From Phymatolithon calcareum (lineage: Eukaryota > Rhodophyta > Florideophyceae > Hapalidiales): DNA of 64,000 nt. The stretch is taken from NCBI GenBank assembly GCA_977006965.1, contig OZ345368.1, forward strand, positions 1,922,001 to 1,986,000. The letters run 5' to 3'. This document shows, piece after piece, positions 31,176-40,242 of the stretch. Numbering within the stretch: the first letter of the stretch is position 1; every line of letters begins with the position of its first letter. The notes beneath the pieces are model-generated. The model was not told where the DNA came from, did no database searches, and saw only the letters and a list, made by a program, of their open reading frames with translations. The position numbers and the translations under genes were made by a program.

Positions 31176-31578
31176 AATGTAGAACGTAGAACAGTTGTAA
31201 TCGAAAGAGACCGCGGATCAGCGGTTGTGCACCAAGCCGTGCGGAACAGGAACTGGGTGTACCCGAAGGTACGGAATAAGTTTACAATCAACAAGCAGGT
31301 ATCGGGTTTTTGTCCTTGTTTCTCTGCCCGAGCACATTATCCGGAACAGGACATGCGGTCTTAAGCAGAATCATGGGAGCGATGATGATGAGTCAATGGC
31401 TCATGGTAACTACGTGCCTAGACTCTATTGGTTAGTACAAACAACGGGTATCATGTCAGTACCCCAGAGCAGTAACAGCTCAGTATATCCAATCATGAAG
31501 AAGTATGCAGAGTGTGGTAATATCGACAGTTCTACTGTTCACATGAAACACAGTCGAACGTGTTACACGAAATAAACA
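31176..31578 (-). repeat. Outer copia 5' LTR
   Basis: This is the partner of 21217-21619, 403 bp. The TSD GGTTG follows at 31579-31583. The U3-R-U5 parts cannot be separated by eye. Confidence 0.9.
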
Positions 31579-32255
31579 GGTTGGCGAAGACGAGTACTGT
31601 AAGCAGGATTTGGCAATGCTAAACTTTTCCAGTGTGGGCTCGGTCCAAGGTGCCAAACGGGCTGAAGCACCATCATCAGGTTTTTATAAATTGAGGCTAA
31701 CAATCTTGGCGGTCGCAATCGCCTTCGTGATATAGATTTTTTCGAGCTTTAAAATCACCCCTCAATTGAGGGATTTACACTCAATTGAGGTGGTTAGTAA
31801 ACTAGACACTAGGAAAGTTGCCCCAAGCGTCAGCAGATGCGTTGGTAACTTTTAAATAAAAATCTACCATTCTTCTTCTTCTTCCTCCATTTCACTGTAA
31901 GGGAGCTAGAGAATAGCCGCTTCGATGCATCTTTAGAATGTTGCCGAGAGCTCTATTCTTCGTGAATATAGTATATTGCACATCCCCGAAACTATCCTCA
32001 CCGTCGCGGACGTCGTGAACTACACGGAAAATCACAGCCGTACTGCAACATGCCACATTAATAACTTCAACCGCAAAAAGCTTTCGTAGAATGCCTACTG
32101 CGAGATTTAGGAGAACATTGACGCATCGTAAACAGATAAACGATCGCCGAAAGCGACATCTTGCAAGACGAGGACAGGAGGTTCATGCACAGTAATGGCT
32201 TTTACCGGCTTCGTCCAAGGAAGCGCGATCATGATCGATCCATCACACTCACCTG
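31579..32255. other. Spacer with short repeats, no gene
   Basis: It contains a segment at 31735-31785 with two CTCAATTGAG palindromes, resembling the inverse of 54530-54575. An exact 60-bp repeat lies at 31809-31868, followed by a (CTT)n run. Nothing looks coding. Confidence 0.55.
31809..31868. repeat. Exact 60-bp dispersed repeat, copy 1
   Basis: It starts CTAGGAAAGTTGCCCCAAGC and is identical over 60 bp to 58996-59055. Sequence on both sides differs between the two sites. No inverted or direct ends are seen. Confidence 0.85.
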
Positions 32256-32957
32256 CTACCTCCGCTGTGGCGCCCGTTCCTCCTGACCGTCTTCCACATC
32301 TCTTGGCGGCAGCGCACCTGCTACAAAAGAGGATAGAAACCAGAGACTCGAACCGCATCCCACAAAAAGCTCCCACCTGCTTGCACACTGGCGAGAACAC
32401 CATGCCCGTACTAGTCCCGCCCTCCCTTGTGGGACAATCAGCTTGGCCGACGGCACCAGTCCAAGCTCTTGCATTGTCTTCCGCATATCCACTCCCTCGA
32501 ACACGCGTCGAGGAAATGCAACTGACATCTGCACATTCTCCGCACGTTCGTTCATCTCTTCGGCAATCCAATCCACCATCGATCTCAGCGCAACATCACT
32601 CGCGAACGTCGTACCAACAAACGCGCGCCTGCCCGGGTGCACTACCAAGTTTGAGTGCGCAGTTTGCGGACGGCAGCACGCGCGCCTGCACTGTCTGCTG
32701 TTGCGGTTTTCACGGCAGCCTTCTCCGTCGACAACACCGCTGAAGTTTTTTTCTTCGATACCCGTCTGCGTGGCGCCCAACGAGGTTGCGTGCGGGAGCC
32801 GCAGGCGCGGATGCAGTGTAGGACCGAGACTGGGCGGCGGGGGCGGTGCCGGGACGTCGAGCGCAAGCATTGCGTAATTGAAAATACATGGAAACTTCTC
32901 CTTGCGTTTCATCGCATCCCCATATACCGGTTTGTTCCCAAAGTCAGGGCTCGCCAA
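32256..32957 (-). pseudogene. UBX-domain gene, third and most diverged copy
   Basis: The minus strand holds the same linker and UBX region as copies 1 and 2, with many substitutions. A deletion of about 28 bp removes the start of the UBX domain (RLLDGSVAQRTF) and changes frame, after which SDVALRSMVDWIAEEM, FPRRVF and GLVPSAKLIV follow. The TAG that interrupts the other two copies is also present here (32644-32642) in the matching frame. The UAS part is absent. It is a dead fragment in repeat-rich DNA next to the copia pair. Confidence 0.65.
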
Positions 32958-33207
32958 GAAATGGCGCCCGAAATCTTAGCGCAACTTTGAATGCTTCCCG
33001 TTAGCTGCCTGACGGTTGCTTTGGTGGGCGGCGAACCTCGGCATCCACACAGAAGCATGCAAGACCACCATTCGGGAAGTGCTAATCGTCGAAGGCACCC
33101 TGTTGCTACATGTGAGGTGCACATGACCAGCTGCACTCGAAACTGTTTCCCATAACTGTATTGTGAACGCCTTTGCGTTGGCACGGCACATGTAGCACTT
33201 TTTTGTA

Positions 33208-33800
33208 CAGTCAGCCCTCGCTAAGTGGATACTGTCGGGAGACAGGGTCCATATCCAGTTGTGGAGGTTATTCAGTTACCGAGATGAATCATAAGTTGAT
33301 ATCATATCGGAAACCTTAAAGTTTATTAAAAAAACTGGAAATTTTGGTCTGCCTCTGTGCTTGAGCTATCTCCACACGTAGGTGCCTTTGCGCGTTCGCA
33401 AGCGCCCGAGTTACAGAAGAATCAACCTCAAATTTGTCCTACGGCAGATAGGAATGTAGGATCAAAGGAAGGCTGGGGTACGGATTGCCTGTCCAGGGCG
33501 ACTGACCACCACTTTTCTACTACAGTATTTTTATGACGCTGATTTGCATCAAGGATTTGTGATGATGCATTCCAGGTGATTCGCATGCCGTCATCAGTGA
33601 TTAGCTTTGTACAATCAAAAATTTAATTGTTAAATAGGTTTCTGCGCCGTGACTGACCGTTTTCAATATCCACTTGGAGAATATTCACCTCAACCTAAAA
33701 TTTGATTAAATTTTATTGGGTCCCAACTTGGTGGAGCCGTGTCGTATCCAGTTGGAGCGGATATCCAGTTAGTGAATATCCAGTTGGCAAGGGAGTACTG
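33208..33800. mobile_element. pogo/Tigger-like MITE
   Basis: A 593-bp element flanked by TA (33206-33207, 33801-33802). The left end CAGTCAGCCCTCGCTAAGTG and the right-end complement CAGTACTCCCTTGCCAACTG are imperfect inverted repeats of the pogo/Tigger style. ATCCAGTTG-type motifs recur near both ends, as expected for transposase-binding sites. There is no transposase frame, so it is non-autonomous. Confidence 0.75.
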
Positions 33801-34525
33801 TACACCATTTCAGCCGCAAATACGTGGTTTGGTTTTTGCGAGAGTAACATCTTCGGTTTGGTTAAGTTGGGACACTGCAATCGCATGGATTACTCTTAAA
33901 CTTTTCTTCTGAACTGTACATAGAAAGCAAATTATGTTTGAGATGGAACGGCATCAATTGCTTTTTGCATTTCGTGCCCCTCCTTCTCGTACCAGCTTGG
34001 GTTCACCTAGATCATCTTCAGCATGCTTACCGCCCATGCTCCTAAATCCTAATTACTTCTTTTCATTTGGCGAAGTCGTCGTCTTCCAGTAAGTTTCTTT
34101 TTCAGACTCTTTGCACTTAGAGATTCCTACATTCGTCTAGCTCTTTCCTAAGCCATTTTTCCTCCATGCCCGTTTTCCTATTGACCCTGTTCGGGATTTC
34201 GAGCTAGAGCTCCTCTCCTTCGTCACCGTGCCTGAGAGCGATGACGACCATTCGTGTTGTCTTCTTGAGGAGATGCTCCTAGCGGAAGTCCCGAGGTTTA
34301 GTCTGGCCGAGCGCCATCAATCACTTACAGTGTTCTGATGTCCAATTGCCAAACAACAGTACAGCAATTTTTCGTAGACGAAGTTTGTGAGCCTTTTCTA
34401 CTTCTACAGGAGGCATCACTTGTCTCGAAGACAAAGTAAAAAGTCTCTTTGCAACATCTGGACTACGAGCAAAAGTAGAGAGGCGTGTTAAAAAGCGGAG
34501 TAGAAAAAGAAACCTCTTTTTCCTG
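33801..34525. other. Spacer between repeats and gene island
   Basis: No supported gene. The right part is the 3' flank of the exonuclease gene. A 115-aa minus-strand frame here (34321-34668) overlaps the exonuclease in another frame and is a shadow. Confidence 0.5.
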
Positions 34526-35293
34526 CTACGCCTTCTGACGTGGAGACGTCTCCGGTGTCGAGGTAACGTCGTCATCCCAGTCCAGGCACGATGATGAAGC
34601 TTTGCGCTTCGTTCCTGACCTTTTCCTTTTTTTATTCCCTTCAGCAAACTTAGAAACGTAATCTGCAAAATCTTTCACGTCTTCAAGAATTAATTCTTGT
34701 ACAGTTTGTCTCTTTTGGATGGCAATGCCGTTAATGCCGTCTAGAACTTGGCAAAGCACCTTAACATCGCTCACTGCACGATGTTGCGTGACAAACGGCA
34801 CGCCAAATTTCTCCCCCAAGTCTCTGAGTTTTCCAGGCAACTCAGGACAGTGTTTTTGTACGACATTCAAACTGCAAGCAACACCCCAGGCGGGAAAAAT
34901 CTGTCCACTTCTTTTCAACTCGTTGTGCAGAAAGTTCATGTCAAAGATGGCGTTATGTGCAATAAGAATGGGTCGCTCGTTTTCTTTGCAGCACGCGGCG
35001 ATGTGCGAGGTAAAGCGATCCCATGCTTCGCGAAACATGGGTTCATTCTTCAGCATTTCGTTATTGATTTTGTGAATCGACATATTAACGGCCGTTAGCG
35101 TTCTGTCGGGATTAAGCAGGACGGAAAAGGGCTCCGTTTGCAGCGAGCTCTGCGTTGGAATGTATTCTACCACTGCGAGCTCGATTATACGGTCCTTCCT
35201 GGCGTCGAGTCCGCTTGTTTCAGAGTCGAAGACAAAAAACTTTGTCTTCCGCACTGCGTCGCTCGGGAGCATGGATATGGTCTGCTCCACCAT
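34526..35293 (-). CDS. DnaQ-like DEDDh 3'-5' exonuclease
   Basis: A 255-aa protein with the three exonuclease motifs: ExoI FVFDSETSGLD (Asp and Glu), ExoII LIAHNAIFDMNFL (Asp) and ExoIII TQHRAVSDV (His and Asp). All four acidic metal ligands and the His are present. Such enzymes remove nucleotides from 3' ends of DNA or RNA; bacterial DNA polymerase III epsilon is the model. There is no polymerase domain. The C-terminus has a basic cluster KKRKRSGTKRK that could be a nuclear signal, then an acidic tail. No intron or obvious transit peptide. It is divergent from the small gene at 36011. The exact substrate cannot be read from the sequence. Confidence 0.85.
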   Translation of the reverse strand: MVEQTISMLPSDAVRKTKFFVFDSETSGLDARKDRIIELAVVEYIPTQSSLQTEPFSVLLNPDRTLTAVNMSIHKINNEMLKNEPMFREAWDRFTSHIAACCKENERPILIAHNAIFDMNFLHNELKRSGQIFPAWGVACSLNVVQKHCPELPGKLRDLGEKFGVPFVTQHRAVSDVKVLCQVLDGINGIAIQKRQTVQELILEDVKDFADYVSKFAEGNKKRKRSGTKRKASSSCLDWDDDVTSTPETSPRQKA

Positions 35294-36010
35294 GTCGGAC
35301 GTGACCTTAGGAATTTCCTACCTCCGGTGTTGGGTTAAGGTTGCAACCTACTATGTCCCTTGTGGAGAAGTTGGGTTGGTATTGTATTTGCCCACAGGGG
35401 TCCTGAAGCGCCAATAAATTCGAAATTTTAAACTTTTCCATCTGTTTTGAGGCGAAATATATGGTTTTGTAGCTTGGATCGAAATCATTTCATCATATCA
35501 TGTTGTAGCAAAAGACGTCCTCCTTGCTCTTCACCTCACACCTTAATCAGGACAAATATCAAGATCTGATACAAGACTTGATATTCATATCAAAGCATGC
35601 TATCAACTGATACATTGCGATAGGGAGCACTCCGAACGGCGCATGGTTGAGTGTATTTCACTGATACATAACTACTGATCGATTATGATTTATTTCATTA
35701 CAGCGATGCATTTAAGCCAATGACTGTCAAATAGCCGCACATAAATGATATTCGTGCTAGAGTCTGATATATCGCTAGAGTCTGACTCACATCTTGATAG
35801 TTGGCTGATGTTGATATATCATAGATTTATTACAGTACCCAGGAATCCATCATTTTTGGGGATGCTGATATATCGATGCTCATTTCCGCAGCTGGCGCCA
35901 TTTCGCAATGGGAAGAACGGAACATCGAGCCGCAGCACATCCTTGTGCGCATTTGCCATTTCACAAACTTCCCTTCCCGCGCCCACATCGCTTCTAATTC
36001 AAGAGCCACT
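35294..36010. other. Divergent intergenic region
   Basis: 717 bp between the exonuclease start (-) and the 76-aa gene (+), presumably holding both promoters. GATATATCG-like motifs recur at 35765, 35815 and 35867. Function unknown. Confidence 0.4.
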
Positions 36011-36241
36011 ATGAGCGCACTGGCGCGGGCTGTACGACAGATGAACTTCACGGCGACCAACTCTCCGCAGGTTCTTGTATTCGCGCAGCAACTTGTTGGA
36101 ATCGTCGGCAGGCCCGAGGCGATGGCCGTTTCGCGCTGGAGCATCGCGCTCGGACTCACCGCATACTGGTTCGTCGAGCCCGATTTCTCCCGCTTCAAAC
36201 CTGTCGAAGAAGAACCTGCAGCGGTACCAGCATCAGAATAG
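36011..36241 (+). CDS. Small (76 aa) single-span protein, unidentified
   Basis: I place the start at the ATG of MSALARAVRQMNF rather than the longer frame from 35876, because the upstream 45 codons look noncoding and this ATG begins a Met-Ser-Ala-Leu-Ala-Arg leader. The middle reads VLVFAQQLVGIVGRPEAMAV, then a hydrophobic stretch WSIALGLTAYWFVEP and an acidic Pro/Glu-rich tail. The layout resembles small accessory subunits of organelle respiratory complexes (a Pro/Arg-containing helix, one membrane span, short tail), but I cannot name it. It is convergent with VPS36, with about 245 bp between their ends. Confidence 0.5.
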   Translation: MSALARAVRQMNFTATNSPQVLVFAQQLVGIVGRPEAMAVSRWSIALGLTAYWFVEPDFSRFKPVEEEPAAVPASE

Positions 36242-36485
36242 GCCTGCATATTGTCCTCCTCCCTGCGACCGGTGTATCACCTGATTGCACACTCTTGAAT
36301 CTTAAGTTCCCACTTTGATTTTCATCCGTCTTCGTCACCTTGCGCGTGCGATGCCGCGATTTCGCCCGGCATATGAAGATAAACTTCGGTCATCGTGTGT
36401 GTGTGTTGCGCCATACTTGCACTTTTTGAAACCTCCACATACCCTCCCTTTATTCCCATTCCTCCCCCCCTTCCACATTTACATC

Positions 36486-37703
36486 CTACCTCTCCCCCTC
36501 TCTCCCTCCCTCAACCGTTCCCAACTGTCCCTTAAGCAGCATCCCAAACCGATTCGGAAAAAACCTCAGCACCCCATCCGTCTCATCCCTCGCCAACACG
36601 CCCGCCCCCTCCGCCTCCTTCAGCATTTCCAACGCCCTCTTAAGCGGCACATGTCTCTTCCTCACCACATCAACAGCTCCAACCGCACATTCCTCCGCCA
36701 TTTCCCTAAGCTGCTGCGCTCCCCTCGTATCCCCCCTCTCCATCTGCACCGCCCTGACCCCACTGCCAAGCGTCACCACCCGTAGCCCCAGTCCCATCCC
36801 CTCAATCATTCCACAAGCCGCGCCGAAATCCCCCGGACTGACCAGCTCAGCACTCGCGCGATTCCTCGTCACCAGACAGTACGCATCCGGCAGCGTCATA
36901 ACGCCTCCAAGTAGCGGCAATCGGTCTGCGAGAAAGGTTGCCACCTCGCGCGCAACCTCCTCGCGATAGAAGCGTATTCCGCCCCCGGATACCGACGCCT
37001 TTGTGACCGGCGCTTCAATCCCCGCCGCGGCCATCATGTCCAGCAACTCATTGTCGGACCCGCCAGACTTGCCGGCGGGAGACCCCTGCAGCGCGCGCGC
37101 GATCTGCACGAGTTGCGACGCCGTCGCGCGCAAATCGTCCAGGGATGCAAAGCCGGACGTGATGGCCGCGTCGCGCGCGTTCGACCGCGCCTGCACGGCG
37201 GCCACGGCGCCGCCGATGCCGGCGCGCGAGGCAGTCACGGACGCCGCGGCGGTGGCGGCGGCCTCGCGTTCGGCGGCTGCTTTTTGCTGAGCGGCTATGC
37301 GTGCGTCGACCACCCACTGCGCGCGCGTCAGGGAGGCGGAGACGGCGTTGCGGGCACGCTCCCGGTTTTCACGGCCGCCGGCGCCGGAAAAGTCGACGCG
37401 GACGCGACTGCCGGAGGCGAAATTGAGCTCGGCTCGCGCACCGCGGAGCGACGAGGATGACTCGAGCGTTTTTGAGGTGCTCAGCGTGGAGAGAGGGATG
37501 GAATAGGCTTTGGAGCGCGTGTGTGTTGTCCAGGCGAGACGGTGTGTGGTTATTATTAGAACGCCGGAGGAAAATGTGGGGAGGGAGGCGGTTTTTGGAA
37601 GGGGGGAGAGAGTTACGTCGAGGACGTTTAGCGTTTTTTGCTCGCCTGCGAGCGTTTTCAACTCGCCGGATGGCAGCAACTCGGCTGCCGTGAATTGATC
37701 CAT
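36486..37703 (-). CDS. VPS36: ESCRT-II subunit VPS36
   Basis: A 405-aa protein. The first 130 residues fit the GLUE (split PH-like) domain (GVLIITTHRLAWT, then a basic strand RVRVDFSG), which in animals and yeast binds ubiquitin and phosphoinositides. The middle is an Ala-rich helix. The C-terminal half has the EAP30/VPS36 winged-helix signature: GIRFYREEVAREVATFLADRL, then LLGGVMTLPDAYCLVTRNRA and ELVSPGDFGAACGMIEGMGL. ESCRT-II sorts ubiquitinated membrane cargo at endosomes, with VPS22 and VPS25 as partners. Length is normal for the family. No intron. Confidence 0.88.
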   Translation of the reverse strand: MDQFTAAELLPSGELKTLAGEQKTLNVLDVTLSPLPKTASLPTFSSGVLIITTHRLAWTTHTRSKAYSIPLSTLSTSKTLESSSSLRGARAELNFASGSRVRVDFSGAGGRENRERARNAVSASLTRAQWVVDARIAAQQKAAAEREAAATAAASVTASRAGIGGAVAAVQARSNARDAAITSGFASLDDLRATASQLVQIARALQGSPAGKSGGSDNELLDMMAAAGIEAPVTKASVSGGGIRFYREEVAREVATFLADRLPLLGGVMTLPDAYCLVTRNRASAELVSPGDFGAACGMIEGMGLGLRVVTLGSGVRAVQMERGDTRGAQQLREMAEECAVGAVDVVRKRHVPLKRALEMLKEAEGAGVLARDETDGVLRFFPNRFGMLLKGQLGTVEGGREGER

Positions 37704-38428
37704 TAAGTACGGGGGAAGAGGATGGGTACTCCGCGCGGCAGATGGTCGTTGAATTCCGCTCGGTGGATCGACCTGTGGGGTGTGATTTGCAGGTCAATTT
37801 TTACTGATTAGTTTTAGGGAATTTTCGTACATTTTCTGGACGTGGTAATGTTGTTAACACTGATTCTGGGCTACATACAACCGGAGTGCCGTTGGCAATG
37901 CTCAGGTATTGGTTCTTGATCTCTTTTAGGGAAACCTCTGGATTTACGGCGCCTAAATAAACAGACACACCCATCAACTCTTTTTCGAAAATCTAGCAAA
38001 AGATCTGTAGGCTCTCTTTGAACTCCACCTTTCTCGGCGATGTCCGAATTGCAATCGTTGTTCCAGTCTCTTAAACATTACGCCACCTCGTGGCAGAATA
38101 CGAAGCTGGGCGGGATCCAATTTCCTACACCGTCCGTCGTCCGCGATCTCACTCCATTCCATGCTATACAATAGTTTGTCTGGGACAACATCCAACACGT
38201 TCGTTCAAAACTCTAACAAGTCCATCCATCCGCAACCACCGGCATGCATGCACGATTGCACTATGGTTGTATCTTGCCCACCTGCTTCCCCTTAAAGCTA
38301 GCCGGGCGCGAGGCGCGAAAGTACCAAAATTTGGAGCATGCATTCATTCACGAAGAACGTCACGTTGCGTATTCCTACCCGATACAGTACTTTTCCGCCG
38401 ACCAAAACACCATCCACCCTCACCCGCC
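37704..38428. other. Intergenic region upstream of VPS36
   Basis: 725 bp with no supported gene. It presumably contains the VPS36 promoter and the 3' end of the neighbouring minus-strand gene. Confidence 0.4.
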
Positions 38429-39001
38429 CTAAGCAAGCAACCGTCTCGCAACAGAATGAGAAGCCGGAATCCCCTCACCCACAGCGTCAGCAATCTCCCG
38501 CCACTCCCTGCTATCCTCCATCACCTCGTCCCACATCTTCGCCACACTCGCAATCCCATCCGCCATCGCCGCAACAGCCGCACCGTATTCTTCTGCTTTG
38601 CCCTCCCCCTGTTCACGCCACTGTTTCTCCATTGCAACGGCGGCGTCTCGCACAGCTGTCGCCCGACGCTCAAGCATGACACGCCGCTCCTCCCACCATA
38701 TCTCAGGGGGTGTGTCCCATCTTTTCTTCGCAGTCCCGACGACATCCAAGTCCACTTCCAGGGCGCACATCAAGTCATCGAAGGCAGACTTTGCAGCCGT
38801 GAGCGCTTCGCGCGCGACGACGAGCAGACGCTCGCAGCGCGAGACACGCGCGCCGACGAGGGCGTCCCGCTGCGAGTGCACGGCGGTTGCGGCCGACGTC
38901 GAGGCGGCAAGTGCCAGGCCGCACGCTCGCGACGTGCGGCTTAAGGCTGTTGACACGGCGGGCACGTGCTTCAGTGCGTTTTGTACGCTTCTTTGCGCCA
39001 T
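38429..39001 (-). CDS. Unidentified Ala-rich helical protein (190 aa)
   Basis: The frame starts MAQRSVQNALKHVPAVSTAL and is almost entirely helix-forming, with heptad-like stretches (SQRDALVGARVSRCERLLVV, RRVMLERRATAVRDAAVAME). No signal peptide, membrane span or catalytic motif. Codon use and GC match the neighbouring genes. It lies between VPS36 and the Nudix gene, all three on the minus strand with short spacers. I do not recognise the family; a coiled-coil subunit of a complex is possible. Confidence 0.6.
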   Translation of the reverse strand: MAQRSVQNALKHVPAVSTALSRTSRACGLALAASTSAATAVHSQRDALVGARVSRCERLLVVAREALTAAKSAFDDLMCALEVDLDVVGTAKKRWDTPPEIWWEERRVMLERRATAVRDAAVAMEKQWREQGEGKAEEYGAAVAAMADGIASVAKMWDEVMEDSREWREIADAVGEGIPASHSVARRLLA

Positions 39002-39043
39002 TGCTAAGATTTGAGCTGATCATTGCATGTAGCCAATGGTAGT

Positions 39044-39067
39044 AAAAGGTGATTTAAATCACCTTTT
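39044..39067. terminator. 24-bp perfect palindrome between two genes
   Basis: AAAAGGTGATTT is followed by its exact reverse complement, and the similarity continues outward with one small indel. It sits 43 bp upstream of one minus-strand start and 106 bp beyond the Nudix stop. It could act as a 3' end hairpin or a symmetric binding site. The type assignment is a guess. Confidence 0.35.
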
Positions 39068-39172
39068 TTGCTACAGTAAATCGATCCATCCTGCATCGAT
39101 TGCTCACAACGACCGACTGACTGACTGCAACATTCCTCCATCAACACCAGCACAAATTATTGAATTTTGAAG

Positions 39173-40009
39173 TCAAAGCAATCGCAACGATTTCAATCTT
39201 GCCAGTGCAAGCATCGCCGCCGCAATATTATTGCTCTGCATAGCGCCTGCCCTCACAATGCTCAAAAGCTCCTTCGCCGACACGTCATGCACGATTTGAA
39301 TGCGTTCCTCTGCATCTCGACTAGGCGCTCCACGCCCCCGTCTTGCGTCACTGCACAGATAATAATGCACAACCTCTCGCTGAAACTTATCCTGCGGAGC
39401 GCCTTTGTCCGTGTCGAGCAGATTCACCATCGGCACCTGACATCTAAGCCTTGCCTCTTCCGCCAACTCCGCCTTGGCTGCTTGCAGTGCATCTTTGTGC
39501 TTGTGCTCCACCTGTCCGGCCGGGAATGCGTACACGAATCGCGCATGCGCAACGCAGTATTCTCGCACCAGTGTGAAAGACCCTGTTCGCCATCCGCGAC
39601 GGGTGAAGGGGACGGAGATGGCGACTGCGAATGAATCGTCGCGCCAATTACGGCCCCAGACGTCGAAGGTGAAGTTGCGACCGTCGGCGTAACGGATGGT
39701 GCGCAGGTAGACTCGCGCGTAGTTTGAGTAGATTATCTTGTCCTCCAGAACTTTGTTGGTGGTGCTGAGACCGTCCAGTGCGGCGAGGAGATGGTGAGAA
39801 CGGGACTTTGGTGAAGGTGTGAAGCGGATGTAGAGGAATATCATGAGGAGGACGATGGGTAGGATGGATATCTTTGCGAGAGAGAGTGCGTGCGAACGAC
39901 GTGATGGCGGTGTGGCAGAGTGCATGGTGTCGTTCGTAAGCCAGCTGGGCGGACGGCGTTGATGCCTTCTGTGGCGCTCGCGGAATGAAGGCGGTACTGT
40001 AGAGTCCAT
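39173..40009 (-). CDS. Membrane-anchored Nudix hydrolase-like protein
   Basis: A 278-aa protein with a basic N-terminal region (RERHRRHQRRPP) and one hydrophobic span at about 47-63 (ISILPIVLLMIFLYIRF), probably a signal anchor. A Nudix fold follows: a strand pair around FTFDVWGRNW, AVAISVPFTRRG and FVYAFPAGQVE, then the Nudix helix AAKAELAEEARL. The E-L-x-E-E core of the Nudix box is kept; the Arg before it is Ala. The closest pattern is the ADP-ribose/ADP-sugar pyrophosphatase group, which cleaves nucleoside diphosphates linked to another group. A membrane anchor is unusual for this group. It is divergent from MED6, with about 230 bp between starts. Confidence 0.65.
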   Translation of the reverse strand: MDSTVPPSFRERHRRHQRRPPSWLTNDTMHSATPPSRRSHALSLAKISILPIVLLMIFLYIRFTPSPKSRSHHLLAALDGLSTTNKVLEDKIIYSNYARVYLRTIRYADGRNFTFDVWGRNWRDDSFAVAISVPFTRRGWRTGSFTLVREYCVAHARFVYAFPAGQVEHKHKDALQAAKAELAEEARLRCQVPMVNLLDTDKGAPQDKFQREVVHYYLCSDARRGRGAPSRDAEERIQIVHDVSAKELLSIVRAGAMQSNNIAAAMLALARLKSLRLL

Positions 40010-40242
40010 TCCCTTCCCGCAACTCCGAGCCTGTCGATCTGTACGACTTCATCATCAACCGTAAAATCATCATAGTCCTCTCGCCAACTGTAAGCAAAAC
40101 CATTGGGCAAAACAGGCTCAATTGAACTCATGCATGGGTACCCATGTGCAACTTATTTTCCTGGGAGAAGAGATATCCATCCGCGCGGAAAACGGCGTCC
40201 TCGTTCACTACCCGTCATCAGGTGCGGGAGCAAGCGTTCGTG

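Larger units (their letters stand above)
21217..31578 (-). mobile_element. Ty1/copia retrotransposon (outer), minus strand
   Basis: Two direct 403-bp LTRs bound the element. On the minus strand it holds gag, zinc knuckle, protease, integrase, reverse transcriptase and RNase H in copia order. A primer-binding site follows the 5' LTR and a purine tract precedes the 3' LTR. Without the inner insertion it measures about 5.6 kb, normal for copia. It carries a MITE in gag and a second copia element in integrase. The LTRs are nearly identical, so the insertion is young, yet gag-protease carries frameshifts and stops. Confidence 0.93.

Noticed and set aside
35876-36010. Longer start for the 76-aa protein
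   Set aside because: The extra 45 codons have no signal-like or conserved look and lie in the divergent promoter region.
37048-37797. Several long overlapping frames across VPS36
   Set aside because: They are shadows in GC-rich coding DNA; only the 405-aa minus-strand frame has family motifs.
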